Assembly (NCBI GenBank): GCA_031291725.1
Contig: JARLIM010000003.1
Span: 22,796-86,795, forward strand
Reading direction: 5' to 3'
DNA: 64,000 nt
Source: Acetobacteraceae bacterium
GTDB lineage: Bacteria; Pseudomonadota; Alphaproteobacteria; Acetobacterales; Acetobacteraceae
Part shown: in pieces, positions 19,228-27,929 of the stretch
Position numbering within the stretch: position 1 is the first letter of the stretch
Layout: the number at the start of each line of letters is the position of its first letter
Notes under the pieces: generated by a model
The model's database searches: none
The model's input: the letters and a program-made list of their open reading frames with translations, nothing else
What the model was told of the DNA's origin: nothing
Program-made: the position numbers and the translations under genes

Positions 19228-19762
19228 TGAAATTCCCCAGGATTGCGGATGTGTGCGGTCGTGTTCAAAGGCAGAAGGAACATCGACAGGTCATGGCACA
19301 TCATCCTTCAGATCGAATTCACAGAATAAGAATATCGTATAATAAAAACATAGATCGCAAAGGAATATGTTATGCAATTACCACCAAAAACTAGAATATA
19401 AATTCACACAATCCGCGTGTAACGGTTTAATTTTCTACCGCATATCAAAAATTCTCTTGAATCATAATTTCTGAAAAAAATTTTCTTTTTTATGCGCCGA
19501 ACCATAAGTTATATTTTGAAATTTTATCCGGAAAACCTTGGCTCGGTGGTATTTCACCATTCCGACTGGTGAGAAACGCACCACCGGTGCCATTCACGGC
19601 GTCGGGTGGCGGACATACGCAATTCAAGGACGGAAAATATTTCCGGCACGATGGGTCATTTTGAATGCACAACCTGCCACACCGCCGCTTTGACCGCCGA
19701 TACCTGGGCACCCGGTAAATTCACACTAAAAATTGTATGAATTTAAAAATCTACAATTCTAA
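19228..19762. other. AT-rich intergenic region upstream of the ssu operon
   Basis: About 530 bp with no gene I can support. The stretch 19311-19540 and the segment near 19740 are strikingly AT-rich for this genome, including runs such as AAAAAAATTTTC. It must contain the ssu promoter on the minus strand. Weak -10-like sequences occur near 19330-19345, but I cannot fix a promoter. The base composition suggests either a large regulatory region or acquired or decayed DNA. Confidence 0.5.
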
Positions 19763-19815
19763 TTGACATCCGACGAATGTCGGCGTTGTTTCCCGACGAT
19801 CGACCCTCGTGAGGG
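19763..19815 (+). promoter_or_regulatory. Candidate promoter and operator for the small ORF-lrp unit
   Basis: A consensus -35 TTGACA (19763-19768) is followed after 17 bp by TTGTTT (19786-19791), a weak -10. An inverted repeat CCGAC-GAAT-GTCGG (19770-19783) fills the spacer, and a second one CCCTC-GT-GAGGG lies at 19804-19815. This arrangement suits repression by a dimeric regulator; autoregulation by the Lrp-family protein is an inference. Confidence 0.4.
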
Positions 19816-19847
19816 GACGGCACATCGCGCCATTATCGGAGGTCAAC

Positions 19848-20024
19848 ATGGTGCAGATCGATCGTCGCGCCGCGCTGTTTCGCCACATGAACATGGCCGA
19901 CACCATCGCCTTCGGTCTGAACATCCGTCGGCACGACATCCGCTTCGACCGCCGGACAGGCTCCGGCGTGATCGAGCGCATCCACCATCGCGGACGGCTT
20001 GACGCAGGAAACCAGACACCATGA
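19848..20024 (+). pseudogene. Small ORF resembling a fragment of an ABC transporter ATPase
   Basis: A 58-aa frame with GGAGG 5 nt before its ATG. Residues 9-27 (ALFRHMNMADTIAFGLNIR) closely match the region just after the Q-loop of PotA/UgpC/CysA-type import ATPases (pattern YALFPHMTVxDNIAFGLR). The Walker A, signature and Walker B parts are absent. The rest is arginine- and histidine-rich and drifts from the family. The stop overlaps the lrp start (ATGA), so it could still be translated and couple lrp translation. It is either a decayed gene remnant or a retained small coupling ORF. It is not derived from the nearby ssuB, whose Q-loop region differs. Confidence 0.45.
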
Positions 20025-20497
20025 AGCTCGACGCCATCGACCGCCGCATTCTGGTCGCCCTGCAGGACAATGCCGATATTTCGATCGCCCAACTCGCCGA
20101 CCGGGCTGGCCTGTCACAGACGCCCTGCTGGAAGCGGGTGCAGAAGCTGGAAGAGGCGGGCATCATCAACCGTCGCGTCGCATTGCTGACGCCAGAAAAG
20201 CTTGGCCTGGGGCTGACCGTGTTCGTTCAAGTCGAGTCCGGCGATCACTCCGCCGACTGGCTGCAGACCTTCGCATCGACGGTCTCAAGCAGGCCGGAGG
20301 TGATGGAGCTTTATCGAATGGCGGGCGATGTGGACTACATGCTGCGCGTCGTCGTGCCGGACATGGCGAGCTACGACGCATTCTATCGCGACCTGATCGC
20401 TGCAATCCCGTTGAAGAATGTTACATCCCGTTTCGCGATGGAGCGGATCAAATATACGACGGCGCTGCCTTTGGCGAAAGATTTTGGAAAAACATGA
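20021..20497 (+). CDS. Lrp/AsnC family transcriptional regulator
   Basis: A 158-aa regulator with an N-terminal winged helix-turn-helix (LDAIDRRILVALQDNADISIAQLADRAGLS, about residues 3-32, then the recognition helix QTPCWKRVQKLEEAG) and a C-terminal RAM ligand-binding domain (VMELYRMAGDVDYMLRVVV). Such proteins respond to amino acids. The next gene downstream is a histidine kinase 400 bp away, so the target is more likely its own promoter or the divergent region toward ssuA. The effector cannot be told. Confidence 0.92.
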   Translation: MKLDAIDRRILVALQDNADISIAQLADRAGLSQTPCWKRVQKLEEAGIINRRVALLTPEKLGLGLTVFVQVESGDHSADWLQTFASTVSSRPEVMELYRMAGDVDYMLRVVVPDMASYDAFYRDLIAAIPLKNVTSRFAMERIKYTTALPLAKDFGKT

Positions 20498-20898
20498 GCG
20501 ATCACGACAGGCTATTTTTATAAATATTTATGTTGTGCGGAGGCAATTGCGACGACGCACCGGCGCCGGACTGCCTGCGCGATGATCGGACCAGCACATC
20601 GAGCGCCCTAAATTGCAACATGGCTGCACTGCTCACCAAGCAAGGCGCGCAACGGATCAAGCAATATGACAACGGTCGATGCCATCGATATTGATTCAGA
20701 ATGAATGGCGCCGGTTTTTGGAAAATTACCTAGCTGGAACCTGCATCAATTTGATTGAACTCGGACGGATATCCGCGCTTATCATAAAATTGTGATATCT
20801 TTATCGACGACAATTTTCATGCGGGATTACAAAACTTTTGGCTTCTTTGCGCATCGCAGACAATAATCGGTTGGGCAGAATCATCGTTCAAGGCGCGT
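20498..20898. other. Intergenic region before the PAS/GAF kinase
   Basis: A 401-bp gap, AT-rich at 20505-20540 and 20750-20830. It has a loose promoter-like pair, TTGAAC at 20755-20760 and TATCAT at 20780-20785 with a long 19-bp spacer. No convincing gene, terminator or repeat was seen. Confidence 0.4.
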
Positions 20899-23445
20899 AT
20901 GACAACGACCAAACCTCTGGCAGAGACGTCGCCCAGCCCAACTGAGGCTGAGCAGCTTGCTGAGTTGCGGCTGCTGCGTGCCCAGAATGTCGAGCTGCAA
21001 GCACGGCTGGTCGCCAGCGAGGGGTGGTTCGCTGGGCTGATCGAGAATATGGCCGATGGATTGCTGGTGTTTGATCACCTTGCCGAGGGCGATTACCGCA
21101 TCGCCTATGCCAATCGGCAGGCTGGACTGATTTTCGGTCGCCCAGCAGAGCAATTGGCAGGCTTTGATTTCCTCGATCTCGTCCACCCGGAAGACCGTGA
21201 ACGGATTGCTGGGCGCAAGCACGCGGCATCGCTTGGCGTCGATGGAGGGCAGGAAACCTATCGCGCCTTGCACGCTGACGGCCACGAAATATGGCTGACG
21301 TCGCGAAGCGGCGCGGTATCGCACACCCCAGCATCGCCCCATCGCACCCGCACTGTCACCTCGCTGCGCGATGTCACGCAGGAGCATGCGAGCGAAGCCG
21401 CATTGGCTGAAGCCCGCGCGCGGATCGATCATATTCTGCAAATCGTGCCGGGCGTTTTCTATCAGGTCGCCGTTCACCCCGATCAATCTGTCAGGGTGAC
21501 GTTCGTCTCAGAAAGCGTCGTCGATATGTTTGGCGTCTCGCAGGAAGAGGCCATCCAGCCCGGCTTCTTGATCCAACGCGCGCAGATCGATCTTGCCTCC
21601 GCCCGCTGGGCCGCGCTGGAAAAGGCCGGAGACAAGGGCATGGCCAATCTGACCTACCCGGTGATCCTGCGCGGCGAACAGCGTTGGCTGCACGATACGC
21701 TGCGCTGGATGCATCGTCCCAATGGTGCGCGCGATATCGTCGGCTTCGTCACCGATGCCACGGCAGAGCACCACGCCGAGATTGAGATGCGCCGCATGAA
21801 CTGGGCATTGGCAGCCTATTCCCGTTCCCTGTCGGTGATCTTGCGCTCAGGTCCGCTGGACGAGTTGATGATGCGGGTGTGCGAAAGCATCGTCGAGGAA
21901 GCCCCTTATATCCTGGCCTGCTTCGCCGTGCCCGATTCTGGCCCTGATCGGCCGATCCGCTTCATCGCCAAGGCGGGCAGCGTGACGGAGTATCTCGACA
22001 GGATCCATGTCAGTTGGTCGGCCGATGACCCGGACGGGCACGGCCCCACCGGGCGGGCGATGCGCGAGGGCGTCCCGCAGATCATGCAGGATACCTGGAC
22101 CGATGCGGGCTATATGCGCTGGCGTGCCATGGGCGACCGGTATGGCATTCGTTCTTCCGTCACCGTGCCCTGCTGGAGCGACGGCCAAGTGGTCGGGGCG
22201 GTGCTGGTTTATGCCGCCGAGCCGAACGTGTTCGGCCCCAACGAAATCGCCCTTTTCCAACGATTGAGCGACGAGATTGCCTTCGCCATCGGGCTGGAGC
22301 GCGACCGCCTGCGTCTGCGGGAAGCGCATGCCGCCCGTCAGCAGGCCGAGGATACGCTCGGCGCCTCAGTGCAACTCGGCCCCGGTTTGCTCTATCAGGC
22401 CCGCGTGCGGCCGCAGCAGGTGGAGATTTTGGGGGTCTTCGGCGATCCGCTGCGCATTGCCCATGTCACCGATGGCGATACAGATGCCTCGGCCACGCTC
22501 CTGCACGTTCTGGGGCAGCCGGGCAACATCGCCGCCATCCTGGCGATGGCCGATGACAGCACCCACAGCGAAGACTGCGCCATCACCGCCGCCGATGGCG
22601 CTCTGCACTGGCTGCGCAATGCCGTGCGCATCACGGTGCGCAACGGTGATGCGGTGGATGTGGTGGGCTATGTCGCCGAGGTGACGGAAGAAAAGCAGCA
22701 GCAATTGCAGAGCCAACAAGTCACCACCCTGCTCACTTTGGGCGAGATGGCCACCGGCATGGCGCATGAACTCAATCAGCCGCTGTTCAGCATCATCCTG
22801 GCGGCCGAGAATGCCGTCACTCGGCTGGAGCGCCAGCCGCAGGCAGTGGGCGATGTATCGATCAAGCTGCAAAAGATCATCAGCGAATCGCATCGCGCCA
22901 GCAAGCTGATCGACCATATGCGGGTGTTTGCACGCAATGAACGGGGCGAGAAGCAGGCGGTCTCCTGGCATGAAGCCTTGGCGTCGGCGGTGGAAATCCT
23001 GCACGGCAAGGCGCGGGAGGTTCAGATTATCAACAATCTTCCCGCCGATCTGCCCAAGGTGCTCGGTTGGCCGATCTCGATGGAACAAATTCTGATCAAC
23101 CTGATCGGAAATGCCGTGGATGCGTATGAACACATCAATCAGGGCAAATCGCCCGAAGAATGCTGGTCGCAGCCCAAGCCGGTGACAATCTCGGCAAGCG
23201 TGCTGAACGATCAGGTGGCGCTGCGGGTGCAGGATGCGGCCGGCGGCATCGCGCCGGACGTGCTGGCACGGATGTTCGAACCCTTCTTCACCACCAAGCC
23301 GGTCGGCAAGGGCACTGGCCTTGGCTTGTCCATCGCCACGGACGCCGTGCAGAGCATGGGCGGCACGATTTCAGCCAGCAACAGCGATGGCGGAGCGCTG
23401 TTCGAAGTGCGTTTGGCCATCGCCCCGCCACACATGCTGCCATGA
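20899..23445 (+). CDS. Multi-PAS/GAF sensor histidine kinase
   Basis: An 848-aa soluble kinase without membrane segments. It has a short N-terminal coiled coil (about 12-40), a PAS domain (about 42-150; AGLIENMADGLLVFD), a second PAS (about 168-290), a GAF domain (about 315-460), a third weaker PAS (about 475-600), HisKA with phospho-acceptor H623 in MAHELNQPLF, and HATPase_c with QILINLIGNAVDAY, the [20 protein letters not shown] block and a normal end. The HELNQPL type resembles DctB/FixL-like kinases. No response regulator is adjacent, so the partner is elsewhere. The signal is probably cytoplasmic (redox, gas or small molecule). Confidence 0.9.
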   Translation: MTTTKPLAETSPSPTEAEQLAELRLLRAQNVELQARLVASEGWFAGLIENMADGLLVFDHLAEGDYRIAYANRQAGLIFGRPAEQLAGFDFLDLVHPEDRERIAGRKHAASLGVDGGQETYRALHADGHEIWLTSRSGAVSHTPASPHRTRTVTSLRDVTQEHASEAALAEARARIDHILQIVPGVFYQVAVHPDQSVRVTFVSESVVDMFGVSQEEAIQPGFLIQRAQIDLASARWAALEKAGDKGMANLTYPVILRGEQRWLHDTLRWMHRPNGARDIVGFVTDATAEHHAEIEMRRMNWALAAYSRSLSVILRSGPLDELMMRVCESIVEEAPYILACFAVPDSGPDRPIRFIAKAGSVTEYLDRIHVSWSADDPDGHGPTGRAMREGVPQIMQDTWTDAGYMRWRAMGDRYGIRSSVTVPCWSDGQVVGAVLVYAAEPNVFGPNEIALFQRLSDEIAFAIGLERDRLRLREAHAARQQAEDTLGASVQLGPGLLYQARVRPQQVEILGVFGDPLRIAHVTDGDTDASATLLHVLGQPGNIAAILAMADDSTHSEDCAITAADGALHWLRNAVRITVRNGDAVDVVGYVAEVTEEKQQQLQSQQVTTLLTLGEMATGMAHELNQPLFSIILAAENAVTRLERQPQAVGDVSIKLQKIISESHRASKLIDHMRVFARNERGEKQAVSWHEALASAVEILHGKAREVQIINNLPADLPKVLGWPISMEQILINLIGNAVDAYEHINQGKSPEECWSQPKPVTISASVLNDQVALRVQDAAGGIAPDVLARMFEPFFTTKPVGKGTGLGLSIATDAVQSMGGTISASNSDGGALFEVRLAIAPPHMLP

Positions 23446-23448
23446 CGC

Positions 23449-24285
23449 TTACAGCATCGCCAACGGCACGGCACGGCGCGGCGGAGGCAAGGCTCGATCG
23501 ATCTCGCTGAGGTCCGCCATCGTCAGGCTGATGGCGGCTGCCGCGGCGTTTTGACGAACATGCGCCTCCCGCGCGGCCTTCGGAATGGCGATCACATGAG
23601 GATGACGCAAAGCCCAGGCAAGTGCGATCTGTGCCGGGCTTGCGTTGTGCCGCGCTGCCACTGCCCGCATTGCCGCATTCTGCAACAAGGCACCGCCCTG
23701 CCCCACCGGCGAATAAGCCATCACCGGCAGCGCCTCGCGCTGGGCCCAGGGCAACAGATCGTATTCGATGCCGCGATATTGCGGGTTATAGAGCAGTTGA
23801 TTGACCGCGCAGGCGCGACCGCCAGCCAGATCGAATAATTCGTCCATATCGTCAGAATCGAGGTTGGAGACACCCCAGCGGCGGATCTTGCCTTCTTGGA
23901 TCAACGCCTCGAAGGCCTCGATTGTCTCCCCGAACGAGACCGCACCACGCCAGTGCAGCAGATACAGATCAAGATAATCGGTGCCCAACCGCTTCAAACT
24001 GGCCTCGCAGGCCAGCTTCGAACGTGCGCGGGAGGTATTTTGCGGATAGGCCTTGGAGACCAGAAACACCTCCTCGCGCCGCCCCTTGATCGCCTCGCCC
24101 ACCACCTCCTCCGCCCCGCCATCGGCATACATCTCGGCGGTGTCGATCAGTGTCAGGCCAAGATCCAGGCCCAACCGCAGGGCGCGGACTTCGGCCGCAC
24201 GGTCGGAATTGCGCTCGCCCATATACCAACTGCCTTGGCCGATGGCGGGAATTTTGGTGCCATCCGGCAGGCAGACGTCATGCAT
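23449..24285 (-). CDS. Aldo/keto reductase
   Basis: A 278-aa NADPH-dependent (beta/alpha)8 oxidoreductase. The catalytic tetrad is visible: D in LIDTAEMYADG, Y in the same segment, K in FLVSKAYPQN and H in LYLLHWRG. GKIRRWGVSNL and the C-terminal AIPKAAREAHVRQN cofactor site are present. It resembles the AKR5/YeaE-like group. Convergent with the histidine kinase gene (3-bp gap). Substrate unknown. Confidence 0.92.
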   Translation of the reverse strand: MHDVCLPDGTKIPAIGQGSWYMGERNSDRAAEVRALRLGLDLGLTLIDTAEMYADGGAEEVVGEAIKGRREEVFLVSKAYPQNTSRARSKLACEASLKRLGTDYLDLYLLHWRGAVSFGETIEAFEALIQEGKIRRWGVSNLDSDDMDELFDLAGGRACAVNQLLYNPQYRGIEYDLLPWAQREALPVMAYSPVGQGGALLQNAAMRAVAARHNASPAQIALAWALRHPHVIAIPKAAREAHVRQNAAAAAISLTMADLSEIDRALPPPRRAVPLAML

Positions 24286-24351
24286 TGAGAATGAACCCCT
24301 TGCGTGTTAGGCCACCTTGCAACGAATGTACTCGGACGACCTCACCGGACA

Positions 24352-25458
24352 ATGACACGTCAGCATCGCATCCCGGAAGAGACATCGGTATTTCTTGATG
24401 CCGTCCGCGTCGTGGCAGCGCTGGTGGTATTTCTATCGCATTTTGGGGCACAGCGTTACAGCGGTGGGCTGTTGTGGTTCATGTACCCGCTCGGCGCCCG
24501 CGCGGTGGACCTGTTTTTCGTGCTGTCCGGCTTCCTGATCTCACACGCAGCGGCGACCAGAGAGGGCGATCTATGGCACTACACCGTGGCAAGGCTGGCG
24601 CGGATCTATTCGGTGGCCATTCCGGCGATCTGCGTCACGCTGGTCAGCTATTGGTGGGTGTCGCATCTTGGCGAGAGCGCCAACACCTATGTCGGCCCTA
24701 CCAAGCCTTCGATCCCAGCAGAGATTGCGATCAATCTGGGATTTCTGGGCAATATCTGGAACCTCAATGTGGGGTTGCTCAGCAACGGCCCGTATTGGTC
24801 GCTCGGTTTCGAGGTGCCTTACTATATCCTCTTTGGCCTCACTTTGCTCCGTGCACGCTGGAAATACGTCGCCATCGCCACCCTCGCATCGCTGTTTGGC
24901 CCGAAGATCATGCTGATGATGCTGCCCTGGCTGCTGGGTGCGGGGGTGCGTCGCATCGCCCTGTCCGATGCCGTCTCGCCGCGGGCCGGCGCCACGCTGT
25001 GCATCGCGGCGATGGCGGGATTTGCCGTGTGGTCGCTCAGTATGCCGATCTTCCACGGTGGGGCTTACGAGCCCCTCACCTTCACCCTCAAGCGGCTGCG
25101 GATCTTGGGCGACAGCTACATCATGGGCAGTCTTTTCGCGATCTTCATCCTGGGAATACACGCCATCCGCCGCAGCTTGACCCAGCCGCTGCGCCGGATC
25201 GCGCGGCCGGTGCGCTGGCTGGCGGGGATGAGCTTTGCCTTCTACCTGTTCCATGTCCCCTTGATGGAGGCTATCCGCGCCACATCGCCCTGGCCGGTGA
25301 CGGCATGGCCGACCCGGATGATGTATCTGACGGTCGTGCCTCTGACGGTCTGGGCATTGTCCTATGTCTCGGAACGCCGGAAAGCCGATTGGGCGCGGCT
25401 GTTCCACCGCGCCCTTCCCGGTCGCCCGCTTACGCCACCGACAACCCCATCGCCTTGA
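24352..25458 (+). CDS. Acyltransferase 3 family (OafA/YrhL-like) membrane protein
   Basis: A 368-aa integral membrane acyltransferase with about ten membrane segments, expected to O-acylate surface sugars or other envelope targets. Family signatures are FLDAVRVVAALVVFLSHFG with the catalytic-type histidine, RAVDLFFVLSGFLISH and LARIYSVAIPAI, and a late segment AGMSFAFYLFHVPLMEAI. ATG at 24352 is preferred; the ribosome site is weak. Its 3' end overlaps the convergent amidohydrolase gene by 29 bp. Confidence 0.88.
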   Translation: MTRQHRIPEETSVFLDAVRVVAALVVFLSHFGAQRYSGGLLWFMYPLGARAVDLFFVLSGFLISHAAATREGDLWHYTVARLARIYSVAIPAICVTLVSYWWVSHLGESANTYVGPTKPSIPAEIAINLGFLGNIWNLNVGLLSNGPYWSLGFEVPYYILFGLTLLRARWKYVAIATLASLFGPKIMLMMLPWLLGAGVRRIALSDAVSPRAGATLCIAAMAGFAVWSLSMPIFHGGAYEPLTFTLKRLRILGDSYIMGSLFAIFILGIHAIRRSLTQPLRRIARPVRWLAGMSFAFYLFHVPLMEAIRATSPWPVTAWPTRMMYLTVVPLTVWALSYVSERRKADWARLFHRALPGRPLTPPTTPSP

Positions 25459-26860
25459 TCGGCGGCTCCACCTCGGCCGGGATCGGGCAGACATAGGGCG
25501 TCTCGGCGGTGCGTTCGGCCAGATCGGCCTGCGCCTTGGCGATCAGCCCGGCATCCTGCAACGCCGCCACCCCGGTTGCCGCCATCACCTTGGAGACATA
25601 GACCATCCCCTTATGCGCCGCCGGGCTTTTGCCCTGCGCGGTCAGCTGCCAGGAATGGCCGGGGGTGCCGATCGCATACACCGCCGCATGCGCCTGCACC
25701 GTCGGCACCACCCAACTCACATCTCCCACATCGGTCGAGCCGATCATCGGCACCGGCTTGGCGTCGAGCGGCACCAGAGCGTCATGCAATGGTTGATCGC
25801 GCCGCATCGGCACACCGGCGCGGCGATAGGCGCTGCGGATATCGCCATCGGAGAGCGTCGCCTGAATCTTGCGCGCATAGTCCCGATCCGCCTCATCCCA
25901 CACCGGCGGGCCGAGCCGTTCCATCGCCGCGCGCATCGCCTGTTCCAGCGGCGTGTTGGCCAGCAGGTTCGACACCGCCGACAATACCTCGATCTCAACC
26001 TCCGTCTCGGTCATCAACGCCGCCCCACGGGCGCAGTTCTTCACCCGTTCGAGCAATTCGAGCATGCCCGGCAGATCGGTCGCGCGCACCGAATAGCGCA
26101 CCCGCGCCTTCGCCTGCACCACGTTGGGTGCGATGCCGCCCGCGTCGATCAGGGCGTAATGGATGCGGGCGTCAGAGGGCATGTGCTCGCGCATATAGTT
26201 CACGCCGACATTCATCAGCTCGACGGCGTCCAGCGCCGAACGACCGAGATGCGGCGAGGCGGCGGCGTGCGAGGCGCGGCCGTGGAAGGTGAAATCGATG
26301 CGGGTATTGGCCAGCGAAATCGCCTCGGCCACCTCGTTGAACGCATTCGGATGCCATGTGATCGCCACGTCCACATCATCGAACGCGCCGGAGCGCACCA
26401 TGAACGCCTTCGCCGCCCCGCCCTCTTCCGCCGGACAGCCATAATAGCGCACCCGTCCCGGCGTGCCGGTCTCTTCCAGCCAATCCTTCACCGCCGTTGC
26501 CGCCAGCAGGGCCGCCGAGCCGAGCAGATTATGGCCGCAGCCATGGCCGTTGCCATTGCCCGGCAGCGGCTTGGGCTCGGCAATGCCGGCTTCCTGGCTC
26601 AATCCGGGCAACGCGTCATATTCGCCGAGGAAGGCAATCACCGGCCCGCCCGAACCCGCTTCGCCGATGATCGCGGTGGGGATGTCGGCGACATTTTCGG
26701 TGATCCGGAAGCCTTGCTCGCGCAACTCCGCCACATGCTCCGCCACCGAGCGCGTCTCGGTGTAGCAGGTCTCCGGCATGCCCCAGACCCGGTCGGCAAG
26801 CGCAATGAACCGCTCCCGCTTGGCCTCCACATTCTGCCAGATCGCCTCACTGTTCTGCAT
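25430..26860 (-). CDS. M20 family amidohydrolase (AbgB-like)
   Basis: A 476-aa zinc amidohydrolase of the M20D group, resembling p-aminobenzoyl-glutamate hydrolase subunit B and indole-acyl amidases. It shows AFLGEYDALPGLSQ, the metal-binding NGHGCGHNLLG, and CPAEEGGAAKAFM with the catalytic glutamate. A dimerisation lid domain follows, and a histidine near PGHSWQ lies late. ATG at 26860 is preceded by GGGGGAG. The natural amide is unknown; acyl-amino acids or aryl amides are typical. Confidence 0.9.
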   Translation of the reverse strand: MQNSEAIWQNVEAKRERFIALADRVWGMPETCYTETRSVAEHVAELREQGFRITENVADIPTAIIGEAGSGGPVIAFLGEYDALPGLSQEAGIAEPKPLPGNGNGHGCGHNLLGSAALLAATAVKDWLEETGTPGRVRYYGCPAEEGGAAKAFMVRSGAFDDVDVAITWHPNAFNEVAEAISLANTRIDFTFHGRASHAAASPHLGRSALDAVELMNVGVNYMREHMPSDARIHYALIDAGGIAPNVVQAKARVRYSVRATDLPGMLELLERVKNCARGAALMTETEVEIEVLSAVSNLLANTPLEQAMRAAMERLGPPVWDEADRDYARKIQATLSDGDIRSAYRRAGVPMRRDQPLHDALVPLDAKPVPMIGSTDVGDVSWVVPTVQAHAAVYAIGTPGHSWQLTAQGKSPAAHKGMVYVSKVMAATGVAALQDAGLIAKAQADLAERTAETPYVCPIPAEVEPPIKAMGLSVA

Positions 26861-26986
26861 GTCGCACTCCCCCAAAACCGGAAAGCCACATCATCACCCC
26901 AGAATGGGCGGAGCCGCAATCGCAGTTGACGGCCCGCCCCGGCTCGGCCACGCCTTGGCTTCGATCGACCTGCAAGCGAGACAGAC

Positions 26987-27409
26987 ATGGTGCAGATTCG
27001 CCCCATCACCGATGCCGACATACCCGACGTGATCGCGTTGTGGCACGAATCGGGCATCAGCCGTCCGTGGAACAACCCAGAACACGACATCGCCTTCGCC
27101 CGACGCGGCCCGCATTCCACCATTCTGGTCGCCGAACGCGCAGGCCGCCTGCTCGCCACCACCATGGTGGGCGAAGACGGGCATCGCGGCTGGCTCTATT
27201 ACGTCGCCGTCGATCCGGACTTGCAGGGCCAGGGCTTCGGCCGACAGCTCATCCAGGCCGCCGAGGCATGGCTGGCCGCACGCGGCGTGTGGAAGGTGCA
27301 GTTATTGGTGCGCTCGGGCAACAAGGCCGCCGAGTCCTTCTACGACCGGCTGGGCTATCACGACACCAACGCGCGCTGTTTGCAGAAGGTGCTGCGGGTG
27401 ATCGCATAA
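26987..27409 (+). CDS. GNAT family N-acetyltransferase (YpeA-like)
   Basis: A 140-aa acetyltransferase. It begins QIRPITDADIPDVIALWHESG and has the acetyl-CoA loop VAVDPDLQGQGFGRQLIQAAEAWL and the C-terminal NKAAESFYDRLGYH motif. This pattern matches the YpeA group. ATG at 26987. It is divergent from the M20 gene (126-bp gap) and convergent with the VOC gene. Substrate unknown. Confidence 0.9.
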   Translation: MVQIRPITDADIPDVIALWHESGISRPWNNPEHDIAFARRGPHSTILVAERAGRLLATTMVGEDGHRGWLYYVAVDPDLQGQGFGRQLIQAAEAWLAARGVWKVQLLVRSGNKAAESFYDRLGYHDTNARCLQKVLRVIA

Positions 27410-27425
27410 TCCCCAGCACCGCGCC

Positions 27426-27833
27426 TTACGTGTTGAAGTTCAGCTCCACCACGATCCCGCTCGGGTCTTCCACGAAGATCTGCGCCAGATTGAGTGCCGG
27501 CACCTGACGTTCCTTGAACTCCGCCCCGGTGGAGACGATGCGGGCGCGAATGGCGTTGATGTCGTCGGCATAGAACGCCACATGATCCACCATGCCAGAG
27601 CCCTTGCCGCCCTGCTCCCGCCCGCCGAGATACTCCATCAGGCCGGAGCTGTCATTGGGATCGATGCCGATCACGTGCACCACCGGCAGCCCGTTATTAT
27701 AAAGCCAGATGCCGGGGAACGGGAACACCGGGCGCGGACCAACCTCGAAACCCAACACCTCCGTGTAGAATTTGCGCGTCGATTCCAGATCGGTGGTGCG
27801 GATCGAATAATGGTCCAGGCGGGTAATCGCCAT
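27426..27833 (-). CDS. VOC (glyoxalase/bleomycin-resistance/dioxygenase) family protein
   Basis: A 135-aa protein with two beta-alpha-beta-beta-beta modules. It begins ITRLDHYSIRTTDLESTRKFY and ends FVEDPSGIVVELNFN. Candidate metal ligands are H8, the histidine of GMVDHVAFYADD and the late glutamate in VVELNFN. Members include lyases, dioxygenases and isomerases of small organic molecules. It is divergent from the molybdenum hydroxylase operon by 96 bp, which may hint at a shared catabolic role, but this is only positional. Confidence 0.88.
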   Translation of the reverse strand: MAITRLDHYSIRTTDLESTRKFYTEVLGFEVGPRPVFPFPGIWLYNNGLPVVHVIGIDPNDSSGLMEYLGGREQGGKGSGMVDHVAFYADDINAIRARIVSTGAEFKERQVPALNLAQIFVEDPSGIVVELNFNT

Positions 27834-27929
27834 TGGTCAGCTCCCCATATGGGTTCATTGTCCCGCCCTGCTTGACGTGGGCCGGTTTTGACCAAATTTT
27901 AGCTTGATAAATAAGCAGGAGGGAAGCGG

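Noticed and set aside
19490..19711. A 73-codon minus-strand frame in the AT-rich gap
   Set aside because: No ribosome site, no recognisable family and odd composition; kept only as part of the intergenic description.
20668..20706. A 12-codon frame (MTTVDAIDIDSE) before the kinase gene
   Set aside because: Too short, with no ribosome site and no leader-peptide logic.
25364..26929. A 521-codon plus-strand frame
   Set aside because: It is antisense to the M20 amidohydrolase and consists of arginine- and histidine-rich low-complexity sequence.
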